Part shown: piece by piece, positions 26,483-34,920 of the stretch | Numbering within the stretch: the first letter of the stretch is position 1 | Layout: each line of letters starts with the position of its first letter | Assembly: GCF_011082085.1 (NCBI RefSeq) | Contig: NZ_CP041063.1 | Span: 4,016,001 to 4,080,000, forward strand | DNA: 64,000 bases | Source: Bacillus sp. Cs-700 | Lineage (GTDB): Bacteria; Bacillota; Bacilli; Bacillales; Guptibacillaceae | Reading direction: 5' to 3' | Notes under the pieces: generated by a model | Told to the model about the DNA's origin: nothing | What the model saw: only the letters and a program-made list of their open reading frames with translations | The model's database searches: none | Made by a program: the position numbers and the translations under genes

Positions 26483-27679
26483 ATGACGACAAAATTATAT
26501 TATAACGATCCCTACATAACGACTTTTACCGCTGGGAAATGTGAGCAGTTTACCGATGATGAGAATCGCTCATACGTCATTTTAGATCAAACGGCGTTTT
26601 ACCCAACTGGTGGCGGTCAGCCGTATGATACTGGAACACTAAATGGCGTGCAGGTTCACGACGTAGAAGAAGTGGAAGGCGAAGTACGTCACTATGTCGA
26701 TGGCACGCTTGACGAAGAGCAGGTTAAAGGAGAAATTAACTGGACAAGACGCTTTGATCATATGCAGCAGCATGCAGGACAGCACATTCTTTCAGCAGCT
26801 TTTGAAGATCGGCTTGGATATAGCACAGTCAGCTTTCATCTTGGTCAAGAAGTTTGTACGATTGATTTAGATGTTGCACAACTGAGTGAAGACGATGCCG
26901 CAGTAGCAGAAGCGTTTGCAAATGATGTCATCCAACAAAACCTTCCGATTGAAACAAAGTGGGTAAATGAAGAAGAGCTTGCACAGTATTCTCTTCGCAA
27001 GCAGCTCGCTGTGTCAGAAGATATTCGTCTCGTGATGATCCCGAACGTTGACTATAGCGGTTGTGGTGGGACACATCCTTCTTCGACTGGCCAGGTAAGG
27101 GCAATTTCACTATTAAAAATCGAAAAACAGAAAAAACAAACCCGTGTTCATTTTGTTTGTGGTGAGCGTGTGACGAAAGAACTGCGAACAAAACAAGCGG
27201 TTATACAAGGACTTACGAACGTATTGAGCGTTCCGGAATCAAAGCTTGTTGATGCAGCTGAACGTGTTCTTCATCAATCAAAAGAATATGAAAAAACGAT
27301 TGATGAGTTAAATGAAAAGCTTCTTTCCTTTGAGGCGAAAGAATTAGTACAATCAGCGGAAATGATCCATGATCAAAAAGTCGTTCAACTGATTTCATCT
27401 CAACATGGAATGAAAGAGCTACAAAAGCTAGCGAAAATGATTCTTAAGGAAGATTCAGAGGTTGTCGTCTTTTTCATTAGTGAAAGCGATCAGAAGCTTC
27501 AGATCGTGTGTGGCAGAGGAGAAGAAATCGAACGAGATATGAATCTTACCTTAAAAAAAGTACTCCCTTTCATTAATGGTAAAGGTGGAGGAAAGAAAGA
27601 CTTTGCACAGGGGGGAGGAGAACCCATTCGCTCGGCAGAAGAAGTGTTAATTGAACTAGTAAAGGCCACATTTCAATAA
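26483..27679 (+). CDS. AlaX-type alanyl-tRNA editing protein with DHHA1 domain
   Basis: The 398-residue protein matches the editing and C-terminal parts of alanyl-tRNA synthetase without the catalytic core. The zinc-binding editing site is HMQQHAGQH near residue 93 and CGGTH near residue 193; the N-terminal FYPTGGGQP is the usual substrate loop. The C-terminus has a DHHA1 domain ending in GKGGGKKDFAQGGG. Such proteins remove serine or glycine from mischarged tRNA-Ala in trans. All zinc ligands are present, so it is likely active. Confidence 0.92.
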   Translation: MTTKLYYNDPYITTFTAGKCEQFTDDENRSYVILDQTAFYPTGGGQPYDTGTLNGVQVHDVEEVEGEVRHYVDGTLDEEQVKGEINWTRRFDHMQQHAGQHILSAAFEDRLGYSTVSFHLGQEVCTIDLDVAQLSEDDAAVAEAFANDVIQQNLPIETKWVNEEELAQYSLRKQLAVSEDIRLVMIPNVDYSGCGGTHPSSTGQVRAISLLKIEKQKKQTRVHFVCGERVTKELRTKQAVIQGLTNVLSVPESKLVDAAERVLHQSKEYEKTIDELNEKLLSFEAKELVQSAEMIHDQKVVQLISSQHGMKELQKLAKMILKEDSEVVVFFISESDQKLQIVCGRGEEIERDMNLTLKKVLPFINGKGGGKKDFAQGGGEPIRSAEEVLIELVKATFQ

Positions 27680-27686
27680 TAAAGGA

Positions 27687-27714
27687 GCGCGCTGAGGTCT
27701 CAGTGCGCTTTTTT
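27687..27714 (+). terminator. Intrinsic terminator
   Basis: GCGCGCTGAG pairs with CTCAGTGCGC (one G-T wobble) with a 2-base loop, followed by six T. Confidence 0.9.
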
Positions 27715-27740
27715 ATTTGGAAATAAAATGAAAATAACCC

Positions 27741-27784
27741 TTGCCTTACAAGGTAGTGGTCGTTATACTGTAAGTATACCTTGT
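27741..27784 (+). promoter_or_regulatory. PadR promoter with nested inverted repeats
   Basis: TTGCCT (27741-27746), a 17-bp spacer and TATACT (27764-27769) make a sigma-A promoter. The -10 box is half of the palindrome TATACT-GTA-AGTATA (27764-27778). A wider pair, ACAAGGTA (27749-27756) and TACCTTGT (27777-27784), encloses it. The arrangement fits autorepression by the PadR protein. Confidence 0.65.
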
Positions 27785-27859
27785 TTTACAAGATAGTTTA
27801 ACCATTCTCATATCTCTTGCATAACAAGTGTTATGAGATTAAAGGAAAAGGTGAAGGAC

Positions 27860-28183
27860 ATGCAAACGACACAAATGTTAAAAGGCATTATTGATGGCTG
27901 TATTTTATCCATCATTCATGAAGGAGAAGTTTATGGCTACGAGCTTGCCTCAAAGCTTGATTCGTACGGGTTTGAGTCGTTTAGTGAAGGAACAATTTAT
28001 CCCATTCTCCTTCGCCTGCAGAAAGATAAGTTAATTCAGTCAACCTTAAAAAAATCAACTGCGGGTCCGAAACGAAAGTATTATTCATTAACGGAAAAAG
28101 GAGTGGAAGAATTGGCAGGTTTTCAAAAGAGATGGAATCATTTAAGTACAACAGTGAATCAAATTTTACACAAGGGGGAGTAA
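27860..28183 (+). CDS. PadR family transcriptional regulator
   Basis: The 107-residue winged-helix regulator has the PadR block GCILSIIHEGEVYGYELASKL, then FSEGTIYPILLRLQKDKLI and the wing GPKRKYYSLTEKGVEEL. The ATG at 27860 follows AAGGTGAAGG; an open extension of nine codons upstream is less likely. It is followed four bases later by a HAAS-domain membrane protein, the most common partner of short PadR regulators in Bacilli. The ligand or stress sensed is not evident. Confidence 0.92.
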   Translation: MQTTQMLKGIIDGCILSIIHEGEVYGYELASKLDSYGFESFSEGTIYPILLRLQKDKLIQSTLKKSTAGPKRKYYSLTEKGVEELAGFQKRWNHLSTTVNQILHKGE

Positions 28184-28187
28184 AAAG

Positions 28188-28934
28188 ATGACAAAAGAAA
28201 ATGAGAAATTTATTCAGGAGATGCGCGTGTATCTGATTACGAAAGGGGTGGATGAGGAAGATATTGATAGCTTTCTCATGGAAGCGGAAGATCATCTAAC
28301 TGAAGGAGAGAAAGAGGGAAAAACAGCAGATGATATTTTTGGGAAATCACCAAAAGCGTATGCGAAAGAGCTTATTGCTTCGATGGAGCAGTCACCAAAG
28401 GACAACCGAAAGCTTATTGCGCGATTAATCGCTGGCGTATTTGGAATCTTTTTAGTTTCCCAGTTCATCGATGGAAATACTGCTTTCTCGTTAATTGAAC
28501 TGATTGGCTATCCGGCTTCGACGGTTATCTGGTTGATCGCACTAATCGGTGCGCTGCGGCTTAGTTCATTTCACAATGGTGTAAAAGGTTTTTTGATTGT
28601 ATATGGCATAACGATGATTCCGATGCTCTTTACAGTAGGGGTAACGATTCTTCATATGCAGTACGGAACAGACATTTTATTTCTTAGTCAACCAGTTGTT
28701 TTTACAATAGGAGGCATCATTATTCTAGGATTAATTGCGAACTTTACCTCTCTTATAGGAATCTTATCAAGCCTGGTATTAATGGCCATTCTTTTTGGCA
28801 GCCAGCTCCTTATTCGTCTGTTTCAGTTGGAGGGTTTCGGATGGGAAATAGGCGCCTATGCTGTTAGTGTGAGTGGACTTCTTTTGATGATGAACTTTCA
28901 GAAGCAAGTACCGAAACCATCCATGAAAGGCTAG
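28188..28934 (+). CDS. HAAS/DUF1700-like membrane protein
   Basis: The 248-residue protein has an N-terminal helical domain of about 75 residues (FIQEMRVYLITKGVDEEDIDSFLMEAEDHL), as in the HAAS signalling domain often encoded next to PadR regulators. Five to six hydrophobic segments follow. The family is thought to transmit signals or act as anti-regulators at the membrane; the exact function is unknown. It is separated from padR by four bases and should be co-expressed with it. Confidence 0.7.
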   Translation: MTKENEKFIQEMRVYLITKGVDEEDIDSFLMEAEDHLTEGEKEGKTADDIFGKSPKAYAKELIASMEQSPKDNRKLIARLIAGVFGIFLVSQFIDGNTAFSLIELIGYPASTVIWLIALIGALRLSSFHNGVKGFLIVYGITMIPMLFTVGVTILHMQYGTDILFLSQPVVFTIGGIIILGLIANFTSLIGILSSLVLMAILFGSQLLIRLFQLEGFGWEIGAYAVSVSGLLLMMNFQKQVPKPSMKG

Positions 28935-28963
28935 ATGAAGTGACTCCGATGTTAAAAGAGGCT

Positions 28964-29929
28964 TTACTTAACTACCTCTACTGGTAATCGGTTCATCATT
29001 TTTACACGAAAACTATGCAAAATAATGCCAGTAATGATAAGCATCATACCGATCCATGCGATCGTATTTGGGAGTGGACTAGATAGAAAGATTCCCTCAC
29101 CAGCGAGAACAAACAAGACTTGCGTTGATTGCGTCGCTTCAACGGAGGCAAGCTTCGATTGATGACGTCTCACACGATCCGTTGCGATGAAGAATAGGGT
29201 TGTCGCGATAACTCCTGAACAGACGGCTACAATAAAGGATTGAATCACCTGTCCACTAGAAGGAAGACCGACGTTCGGAATGGCAAATAGACAGATCATG
29301 ATCCAAAAAGGCAGACTGGCAAGCGTCATGCCGAACACACGCTGAAACGTATCAAGACGTCCGTCGCAAATCTCCATCATTTTTCGATTTCCAAGCGGAT
29401 AGGCAAATGAGGCAAGTAGGACAGGAAGAATGCCGATGAAAACTTCGTTCCATGAAAGATCGCTCGCTTTTTGCCATTGAATGAGAATAACACCTGCGAG
29501 AATGATGGTAGATATAAGAAGCGCCCTCGTTTGGATGCGATGGCGTTTTTTTATTGGCCCAAGTCTCGTTTGTACAGTTGAATAAAAAAGTGGCGCAACA
29601 AGAATACCGGCTACAATTGTAATTTGCCACGTGCCAGCAACAAGCCACCCTGATCCATATGATGCAGCGTAGGTTAACGGCGCATAAAATAAGACGAATC
29701 CTACAAAACTCCAGCTGAACCATTGGATGGGGTGCTTCTTCATTTCAATAAGAACTTGTTTCATGTTCCGTCTAACGAGTACAATAATAAGAAGAAAAGG
29801 AACCATGAAGAGGAAACGAAGAGAAGCGCTCCACATCCAGCTACCGCCTGCTAGTTCCATTGATCGATTCAGTATAAATGTGACTGCGAAAAACATAGAG
29901 GCGAGAATGCCGAGCGCTATTTCCTTCAT
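28964..29929 (-). CDS. DMT superfamily multidrug efflux transporter (EamA/EmrE type)
   Basis: The 321-residue membrane protein has ten hydrophobic segments in two halves, the layout of EamA-type drug/metabolite transporters. The first helix MKEIALGILASMFFAVTFIL followed by a conserved NRSMELAGGSWMWSASLR supports the multidrug resistance efflux subgroup. A GTG three codons earlier is possible, but the ATG at 29929 has better spacing from GGAAG. It is divergent from an XRE-cupin regulator, and a 12-bp inverted repeat lies between them. Confidence 0.82.
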   Translation of the reverse strand: MKEIALGILASMFFAVTFILNRSMELAGGSWMWSASLRFLFMVPFLLIIVLVRRNMKQVLIEMKKHPIQWFSWSFVGFVLFYAPLTYAASYGSGWLVAGTWQITIVAGILVAPLFYSTVQTRLGPIKKRHRIQTRALLISTIILAGVILIQWQKASDLSWNEVFIGILPVLLASFAYPLGNRKMMEICDGRLDTFQRVFGMTLASLPFWIMICLFAIPNVGLPSSGQVIQSFIVAVCSGVIATTLFFIATDRVRRHQSKLASVEATQSTQVLFVLAGEGIFLSSPLPNTIAWIGMMLIITGIILHSFRVKMMNRLPVEVVK

Positions 29930-29947
29930 ACATATCACTTCCTTTTG

Positions 29948-29984
29948 GTATATTATAATTAACTATTCATATATTATAATATAC
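29948..29984. promoter_or_regulatory. Inverted repeat in a divergent promoter region
   Basis: GTATATTATAAT and ATTATAATATAC are exact 12-bp complements 13 bases apart. Each arm contains a possible -10 box (TATAAT), so one regulator bound here could control both divergent genes. Confidence 0.5.
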
Positions 29985-30034
29985 TAAACCAATAAGTGAA
30001 GAAGTACAAGAAAAATTGTAGAGAGGACTATTTT

Positions 30035-30625
30035 GTGAGCGATCAAAGAGAAACCAATGCACAAAAACTTGCTCAGCAAGTTGGCGCAACGTTAAGAAGT
30101 ATTCGAAAAGAGCGAGAAATGAGTTTGCAGGATCTTGCTGAGGTAACGGATGTTAGTAAACTGACGTTAGGGAAAATAGAAAGGGGAGAAGCAAATCCTT
30201 CTTTAACAGTCATATGGAAAATAGCGAATGGCCTTTCCATTCCGATCTCCAGTCTACTTGCAGAAAAAGAAGAAGTCGTTATTTCGAGAAGTAACGAAGG
30301 AAATAAGGTGTTGAGCTCAAATGAAGATTTAACACTCGAGCCGATGTTTACAAACAGTGGCTATGGTTCTCTTGAAACACATCGTGCTTTTCTAAAACCA
30401 GGGGGTCAGTATTATGCTGAGGCGCACCAAGAGGGTGTGGTCGAATATGTGACAGTCATGGAAGGAAAGGCGACCGTTCAAGTTCTGGAGGAAACATATG
30501 AATTAAACAAGTATGATTCAATTAAATTTAAGGCAGATCAGCGACATGGTTATCTCAATCCTAACCTTCATCCAGCCGTGCTTCATTTCGTCATGATCTA
30601 TCCTAATGCTAAACAACAACCATAG
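30035..30625 (+). CDS. XRE family regulator with C-terminal cupin domain
   Basis: The 196-residue protein has an N-terminal helix-turn-helix (LRSIRKEREMSLQDLAEVTDVSKLTLGKIE, about residues 19-50) and a cupin sensor domain (HQEGVVEYVTVMEGKATVQV and FKADQRHGYLNP). The start is the GTG at 30035 after GAGAGGA; the GTG at 29996 has no ribosome binding site. XRE-cupin proteins usually sense a small molecule and control a neighbouring transporter or catabolic gene. The divergent DMT exporter is the obvious target. Confidence 0.9.
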   Translation: MSDQRETNAQKLAQQVGATLRSIRKEREMSLQDLAEVTDVSKLTLGKIERGEANPSLTVIWKIANGLSIPISSLLAEKEEVVISRSNEGNKVLSSNEDLTLEPMFTNSGYGSLETHRAFLKPGGQYYAEAHQEGVVEYVTVMEGKATVQVLEETYELNKYDSIKFKADQRHGYLNPNLHPAVLHFVMIYPNAKQQP

Positions 30626-30653
30626 AAAAAAGCCACAGGACTGTGGCTTTTTT
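30626..30653. terminator. Bidirectional intrinsic terminator
   Basis: AAAAAAGCCACAG and CTGTGGCTTTTTT form a perfect 13-bp stem with a 2-base loop. Confidence 0.92.
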
Positions 30654-30660
30654 CTTGTCA

Positions 30661-32112
30661 TTATTTATTATAAACGGCTAAACGATCAATGAGTTGTGAA
30701 CTCTCTTGGTTCACACCAGTTACTTTCACATCGATCTCGTTTTGTCTGAATTTCATAATCACTTTATCAACAGCACCAACCCCTGAGTCATCCCAGACGT
30801 GAGCATCAGATAAGTCGATTTCGACAGCTTTAATGCCTTCTTCTTTGTAATCAAAGCTATTTACAAAGTCAGTAACAGATGCGAAGAAAAGCTGACCGTG
30901 AATGTGATAGATCTTTTTCTCAGCAAGTTCGTCGATTTTTTCTTCAACGCGTACTTTTGAGATTTTAGAAGCAAAGAATAGGGCACTTAGAATAACCCCG
31001 GCAAGAACACCTTTTGATAGATCATGTGTTGTGACAACCGTAATAACCGTAACAACCATCACGGCAGCGTCTGAACGCGGCATTTTATGAAGGTTTTTCA
31101 GTGAGCCCCAATCAAATGTACCGATTGAAACCATAATCATAACGCCGACAAGGGCTGCCATTGGTATTTTAACGAGTAGATCGTTTAATAGTAAAATTAA
31201 AATCATTAAGAAAACACCAGCGACGAATGTCGATAAGCGACCTCGTCCACCTGATTTCACGTTAATCACCGATTGTCCGATCATCGCACAACCAGCCATT
31301 CCTCCGAAAAATCCTGCAACTACGTTTGCCATACCCTGACCTTTTGCTTCTTTGTTCTTATTGCTATCCGTGTCTGTTAGATCATCCACGATTTGTGCAG
31401 TTAAGAACGTTTCAAGCAAACCAACAACAGCTAAAGCCATTGAATAAGGAAAGATAATTGCAAGTGTTTCAAAATTCAGTGGAATACTTGGGATCAAAAA
31501 TAACGGTAATGCTTGCGTTAATTCACCCATATCGCCAACTGTTCGTACGCCACTGTTTAGCGAAATCGCTACGATTGTGATAACAACGATTGCGATAAGT
31601 GGTGATGGAACAGCTTTTGTGAAGCGTGGGACAATATAAATAATCGCAAGAGCACCTGCTACCATTAGATACATTGGCCAAGATTCACCAACAAAGTGTT
31701 GAAGCTGTGAAGTGAAAATTAAAATAGCCAGTGAGTTAACAAATCCAATCATGACAGAGCGTGGAACAAACTTCATAAAGCGAGCAAGTTTGAATACGCC
31801 AAGAAAGAATTGGATAACACCTGTTAAGATAGTTGCTGCAAGTAAATATTGAAGTCCGTGATCGGCGACTAGCGTTACCATCAGTAGCGCCATAGCCCCT
31901 GTTGCTGCAGAAATCATTCCTGGTCTACCGCCAACGAACGAAATCACTACGGCGATACAAAAGCTTGCGTATAGTCCAACCATTGGATCGACTCCAGCGA
32001 TAATGGAAAAGGCAATCGCTTCTGGGATTAAGGCAAGTCCAACTACGATGCCAGCTAAGGTATCGTTTTTCACATTGCCAAACCAATCTTGTTTAATCGA
32101 AGATACGTTCAA
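30661..32112 (-). CDS. SulP family inorganic anion transporter with STAS domain
   Basis: The 483-residue protein starts with [27 protein letters not shown], the SulP signature, and has ten or more membrane segments including [23 protein letters not shown]. The C-terminal STAS domain spans about residues 395-480 ([35 protein letters not shown]). SulP proteins carry sulfate, bicarbonate or other anions; the substrate here is open. The long upstream region (32113-32468) holds the promoter of this gene and of the small HTH gene. Confidence 0.92.
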   Translation of the reverse strand: MNVSSIKQDWFGNVKNDTLAGIVVGLALIPEAIAFSIIAGVDPMVGLYASFCIAVVISFVGGRPGMISAATGAMALLMVTLVADHGLQYLLAATILTGVIQFFLGVFKLARFMKFVPRSVMIGFVNSLAILIFTSQLQHFVGESWPMYLMVAGALAIIYIVPRFTKAVPSPLIAIVVITIVAISLNSGVRTVGDMGELTQALPLFLIPSIPLNFETLAIIFPYSMALAVVGLLETFLTAQIVDDLTDTDSNKNKEAKGQGMANVVAGFFGGMAGCAMIGQSVINVKSGGRGRLSTFVAGVFLMILILLLNDLLVKIPMAALVGVMIMVSIGTFDWGSLKNLHKMPRSDAAVMVVTVITVVTTHDLSKGVLAGVILSALFFASKISKVRVEEKIDELAEKKIYHIHGQLFFASVTDFVNSFDYKEEGIKAVEIDLSDAHVWDDSGVGAVDKVIMKFRQNEIDVKVTGVNQESSQLIDRLAVYNK

Positions 32113-32468
32113 TGTTGCACCTCTTTCTAAATCTAGTATTGTGATGACTCCTAACTCTCATAGAAGTCGGGTCCGTTTACAACAAGATGAAGTTTAGCAC
32201 AGAATCTATGAAAATGGAAATAGTTATGTAAGCGAAAATCATAGGTGTTATTCTTGATAATTCTCCTATATACGATTATTTACGCATTAACTTGATTTTG
32301 ATCATTTACTACTAGTACGCTAAAAATGAGTGATTAAAGTTCTTTTTAATCTAAATGAACCTAATTTGATATAACCTGTTATAATGAGTTATCGTATTGA
32401 TAGAGTTTTGGTCCATAGTCGAAAGAACTTTGTTAGAATAGGGTGATAGATTGATAAGGAGCGATAAC
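32113..32468. other. Intergenic region between divergent genes
   Basis: This AT-rich stretch of 356 bases has no gene. It contains the inverted repeat TATAACCTGTTATA (32370-32383) followed by TATAAT-like sequence, which may regulate the small HTH gene. I see no RNA structure with a terminator. Confidence 0.4.
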
Positions 32469-32666
32469 ATGAGTCAGGATAATGAGCATCATGATATTAT
32501 GACAATCTCTCAAGTGGCGAAGTATTTTCAAATTAGTGAGATGACCACATATAAATTAGTTCAGGATGGAAAAATTCCGGCTTTTAAAATTGGCAGTCAC
32601 TGGCGTATTCAAAAGTCTGATCTTACTGAATTAATTAAGAAACTTAAGAACGGTGAGCGAATTTAG
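32469..32666 (+). CDS. Helix-turn-helix protein, excisionase-like (MerR-type HTH)
   Basis: The 65-residue protein is a single DNA-binding domain of the excisionase/HTH_17 type: MTISQVAKYFQISEMTTYKLVQDGKIPAFKIG followed by HWRIQKSDLTELI. The ATG at 32469 follows AAGGAG. No integrase, recombinase or att repeat is nearby, so I read it as a small chromosomal regulator and not as part of a mobile element. Confidence 0.88.
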   Translation: MSQDNEHHDIMTISQVAKYFQISEMTTYKLVQDGKIPAFKIGSHWRIQKSDLTELIKKLKNGERI

Positions 32667-32677
32667 ACGCTCTAAAC

Positions 32678-32719
32678 GAAGAAAGCCCGATGATCCAAAC
32701 GGATCATCGGGCTTTCTTC
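32678..32719. terminator. Strong bidirectional terminator
   Basis: GAAGAAAGCCCGATGATCC and its exact complement form a 19-bp stem with loop AAAC. Confidence 0.92.
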
Positions 32720-32724
32720 ATTAC

Positions 32725-34068
32725 TTATGAAGCAGAGGCTTCTCCTCTAAGCTCATTTTCAATGTCTTCAAGACTTCTTCCTTTCGTTTCTGGTACATAC
32801 TTCATAACAAATAGGAAAGCAAATACACCGATTACAGCAAAGATTACAAATACCCATGCTGTTCCGAGCGCACCAAGTAAAACAGGGAAAAATAATGAAA
32901 CAATTAGGTTTGATGCGGATAACAGGAGCGTCGTAAATCCTGTCGCTGCGCCACGTGCTTTATTCGGGAAGAGTTCTGGTAGCATAACCCAAACAACCGG
33001 ACCCCAAGTGGCGGAGAAAAACACGATAAAGAGACCGAGAAAGACAACGGTTAACCAGGCAATTGTCGTGGTTAGTTCTGCCGTAAAGAGAATGGTTGCA
33101 AGAACGGCTAAGCTTAACGACATGCCAACATTGCCTAGGAGTAACAGTTTTTTTCGACCGAGTTTATCAATCGTAGCGATGGCAACAAGCGTCATTAAGA
33201 CATTTACGATTCCGATCCCAAGCGTCCCAAGAATGGAAGCTGAATCACCGAGACCGGCTTTCGTGAAAATGGTAGGTGCATAGTAGATCACCGCATTAAT
33301 ACCAATTAACTGCTGAAAGATGGCGATCCCACTTCCAACGAGAAGCATCGGTCGAATCCATTTTGATTTAAGAACATCCCACGTGCTTTCTTCCACTTCT
33401 TCAATCTTCTTCATTTGCTTCATTTCTTCATCAATTTCATCTTGCTTTCTCGTTAAAGCCATGACGTTTCGTGCCTCATCTTCACGATTTCGTTTGATGA
33501 GCCAACGCGGGCTTTCTGGCATAAAGAGAACGCCAATCATTAAAACAAGTGCAGGAACGGAAGCGAGTCCAAGCATCCAGCGCCACCCCTCAATTGGTGC
33601 AAATGCATAATTAATGAGGTAAGCAAGCACAATTCCTATTGTAATCATTAACTGATTAAGTGAAGCAAGTGCGCCTCTTGATCTTGTTGGCGCCATTTCT
33701 GATAAGTATACAGGTACAATGGCCGTGGATCCTCCGACAGCAAGCCCAAGAATAACGCGACCTATAATTAAAACGACAGCATTCGGAGATAAAGCCAATA
33801 CGAGTGAACCGATTAAATAAATGAGTGCGATTGCAAATACAACCCGTCTTCGCCCAAAACGGTCTGACACATATCCGCTCATGCCTGCTCCTACGATCGC
33901 ACCACCTAATAGCGAGCTAACGACAACCCCTTGTAGAAAATCGGATAAAGGGATGTCTTGTTCAATAAATAATAACGCGCCAGATATGACACCGGTATCA
34001 TATCCATACAACAATCCTCCGAGAGCCCCGAAGAAAAAAATCCAACCTTTGCTTATGTTTCTTTTCAT
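32725..34068 (-). CDS. MFS sugar porter family transporter
   Basis: The 447-residue protein has 12 membrane segments and the sugar porter motifs: GGLLYGYDTGVISGA at the start, DRFGRRR in the first cytoplasmic loop, PESPRWL after helix 6, DKLGRKK in the second half, and PETKGRSLEDIE at the end. These proteins are proton symporters for hexoses, pentoses or inositol (CsbC/YwtG/AraE type). The frame is open 12 codons further, but the ATG at 34068 follows AAGGTGG. It is divergent from the TetR gene at 34260 and may or may not be its target. Confidence 0.92.
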   Translation of the reverse strand: MKRNISKGWIFFFGALGGLLYGYDTGVISGALLFIEQDIPLSDFLQGVVVSSLLGGAIVGAGMSGYVSDRFGRRRVVFAIALIYLIGSLVLALSPNAVVLIIGRVILGLAVGGSTAIVPVYLSEMAPTRSRGALASLNQLMITIGIVLAYLINYAFAPIEGWRWMLGLASVPALVLMIGVLFMPESPRWLIKRNREDEARNVMALTRKQDEIDEEMKQMKKIEEVEESTWDVLKSKWIRPMLLVGSGIAIFQQLIGINAVIYYAPTIFTKAGLGDSASILGTLGIGIVNVLMTLVAIATIDKLGRKKLLLLGNVGMSLSLAVLATILFTAELTTTIAWLTVVFLGLFIVFFSATWGPVVWVMLPELFPNKARGAATGFTTLLLSASNLIVSLFFPVLLGALGTAWVFVIFAVIGVFAFLFVMKYVPETKGRSLEDIENELRGEASAS

Positions 34069-34179
34069 AGAAGTACCCACCTTTTCACAACTTCTTTCTC
34101 CCAAATATCTTCCACATTTATGCAGGGAGCAAACATGGTATTTGAGGATGAATGTGTTCAGAAAAGGAAAGCTCTTGTC

Positions 34180-34236
34180 TTGACTTGTGACACGGTGTCA
34201 CATATAGTTGGGGAGGTGATATGACACGGTGTCATA
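34180..34236 (+). promoter_or_regulatory. TetR promoter with two 17-bp palindromic operators
   Basis: TTGACT (34180-34185) and TATAGT (34203-34208) are separated by exactly 17 bp, and the spacer is itself the palindrome TGTGACACGGTGTCACA (34186-34202). A second palindrome, TATGACACGGTGTCATA, lies at 34220-34236, just after the expected transcription start. The centres are 34 bp apart, about three helical turns. This fits repression by the TetR protein encoded immediately downstream. Confidence 0.85.
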
Positions 34237-34259
34237 ATTTTGTTGGTAGGTGATTTAAT

Positions 34260-34880
34260 GTGCCAAAAGCTACGTTCTATAATTTAAAAGAAGAAAAGCG
34301 ACAAATATTAATTGATGCTGCGAAACAGGAATTTTCCAGAGTTTCTCTTTACGAAGCATCTATCTCCAATATTTTAAAAACAGCTGGTATTCCAAGGGGA
34401 AGCTTTTATCAATACTTTGAGGATAAAGAAGATGCTTTTTTTTATTTATTAAATGAACATGCAAAAGAACGTCACGAATGCTTGGTTTCAAACTTAAAAA
34501 AGTACGAAGGAGATTTGTTTAAAGCCATTAGTGAAATTTTTAGGTCGACACTTGAGCATTCTGAGGATAAAGGGCAAAGGGATTTTATACGAAACGTATT
34601 GCTTAACATGAACTACAAAATTGAAAATACGTTTTCACAATATTTATCAGAAGACGTTGCTAATGAGCGGTATGATGATATTTATGATCTTGTTAATGCC
34701 GAACAGCTAAATGTAGCAAGCCGAAAAGAAATGTTTCATGTGATGCAAATCCTAACCGCAGTTACCTTTCATAATTTGATTCACAGCGTTTCGAACAACT
34801 TATCGGTCTCAGCTGCAATGAAGAAATATGAGACGGAGCTTAAACTATTGCAATCGGGTCTTATGCGATCGTCTTCTTAA
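34260..34880 (+). CDS. TetR/AcrR family transcriptional regulator
   Basis: The 206-residue regulator starts with PKATFYNLKEEKRQILIDAA and has the recognition region ILKTAGIPRGSFYQYFEDKEDAF, a normal TetR HTH. The rest is a helical ligand domain. The start is GTG at 34260 after TAGGTGA; the ATG two bases earlier is out of frame. It precedes the DHA2 exporter by 40 bases and is co-directional, so repressor and exporter probably form one autoregulated operon. Confidence 0.92.
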   Translation: MPKATFYNLKEEKRQILIDAAKQEFSRVSLYEASISNILKTAGIPRGSFYQYFEDKEDAFFYLLNEHAKERHECLVSNLKKYEGDLFKAISEIFRSTLEHSEDKGQRDFIRNVLLNMNYKIENTFSQYLSEDVANERYDDIYDLVNAEQLNVASRKEMFHVMQILTAVTFHNLIHSVSNNLSVSAAMKKYETELKLLQSGLMRSSS

Positions 34881-34920
34881 CGAACATCAAGAAAACAAAC
34901 AGTGAGAAAGAAGGGAGAAC

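Noticed and set aside
32469-32666. Prophage or integrative element marked by an excisionase-like gene
   Set aside because: No integrase, phage gene or direct att repeat nearby; the domain is common in chromosomal regulators.
32690-33283. A 197-codon plus-strand gene opposite the sugar porter
   Set aside because: It is fully antisense to a clear MFS gene, starts inside a terminator and has low-complexity Thr/Ser-rich composition.
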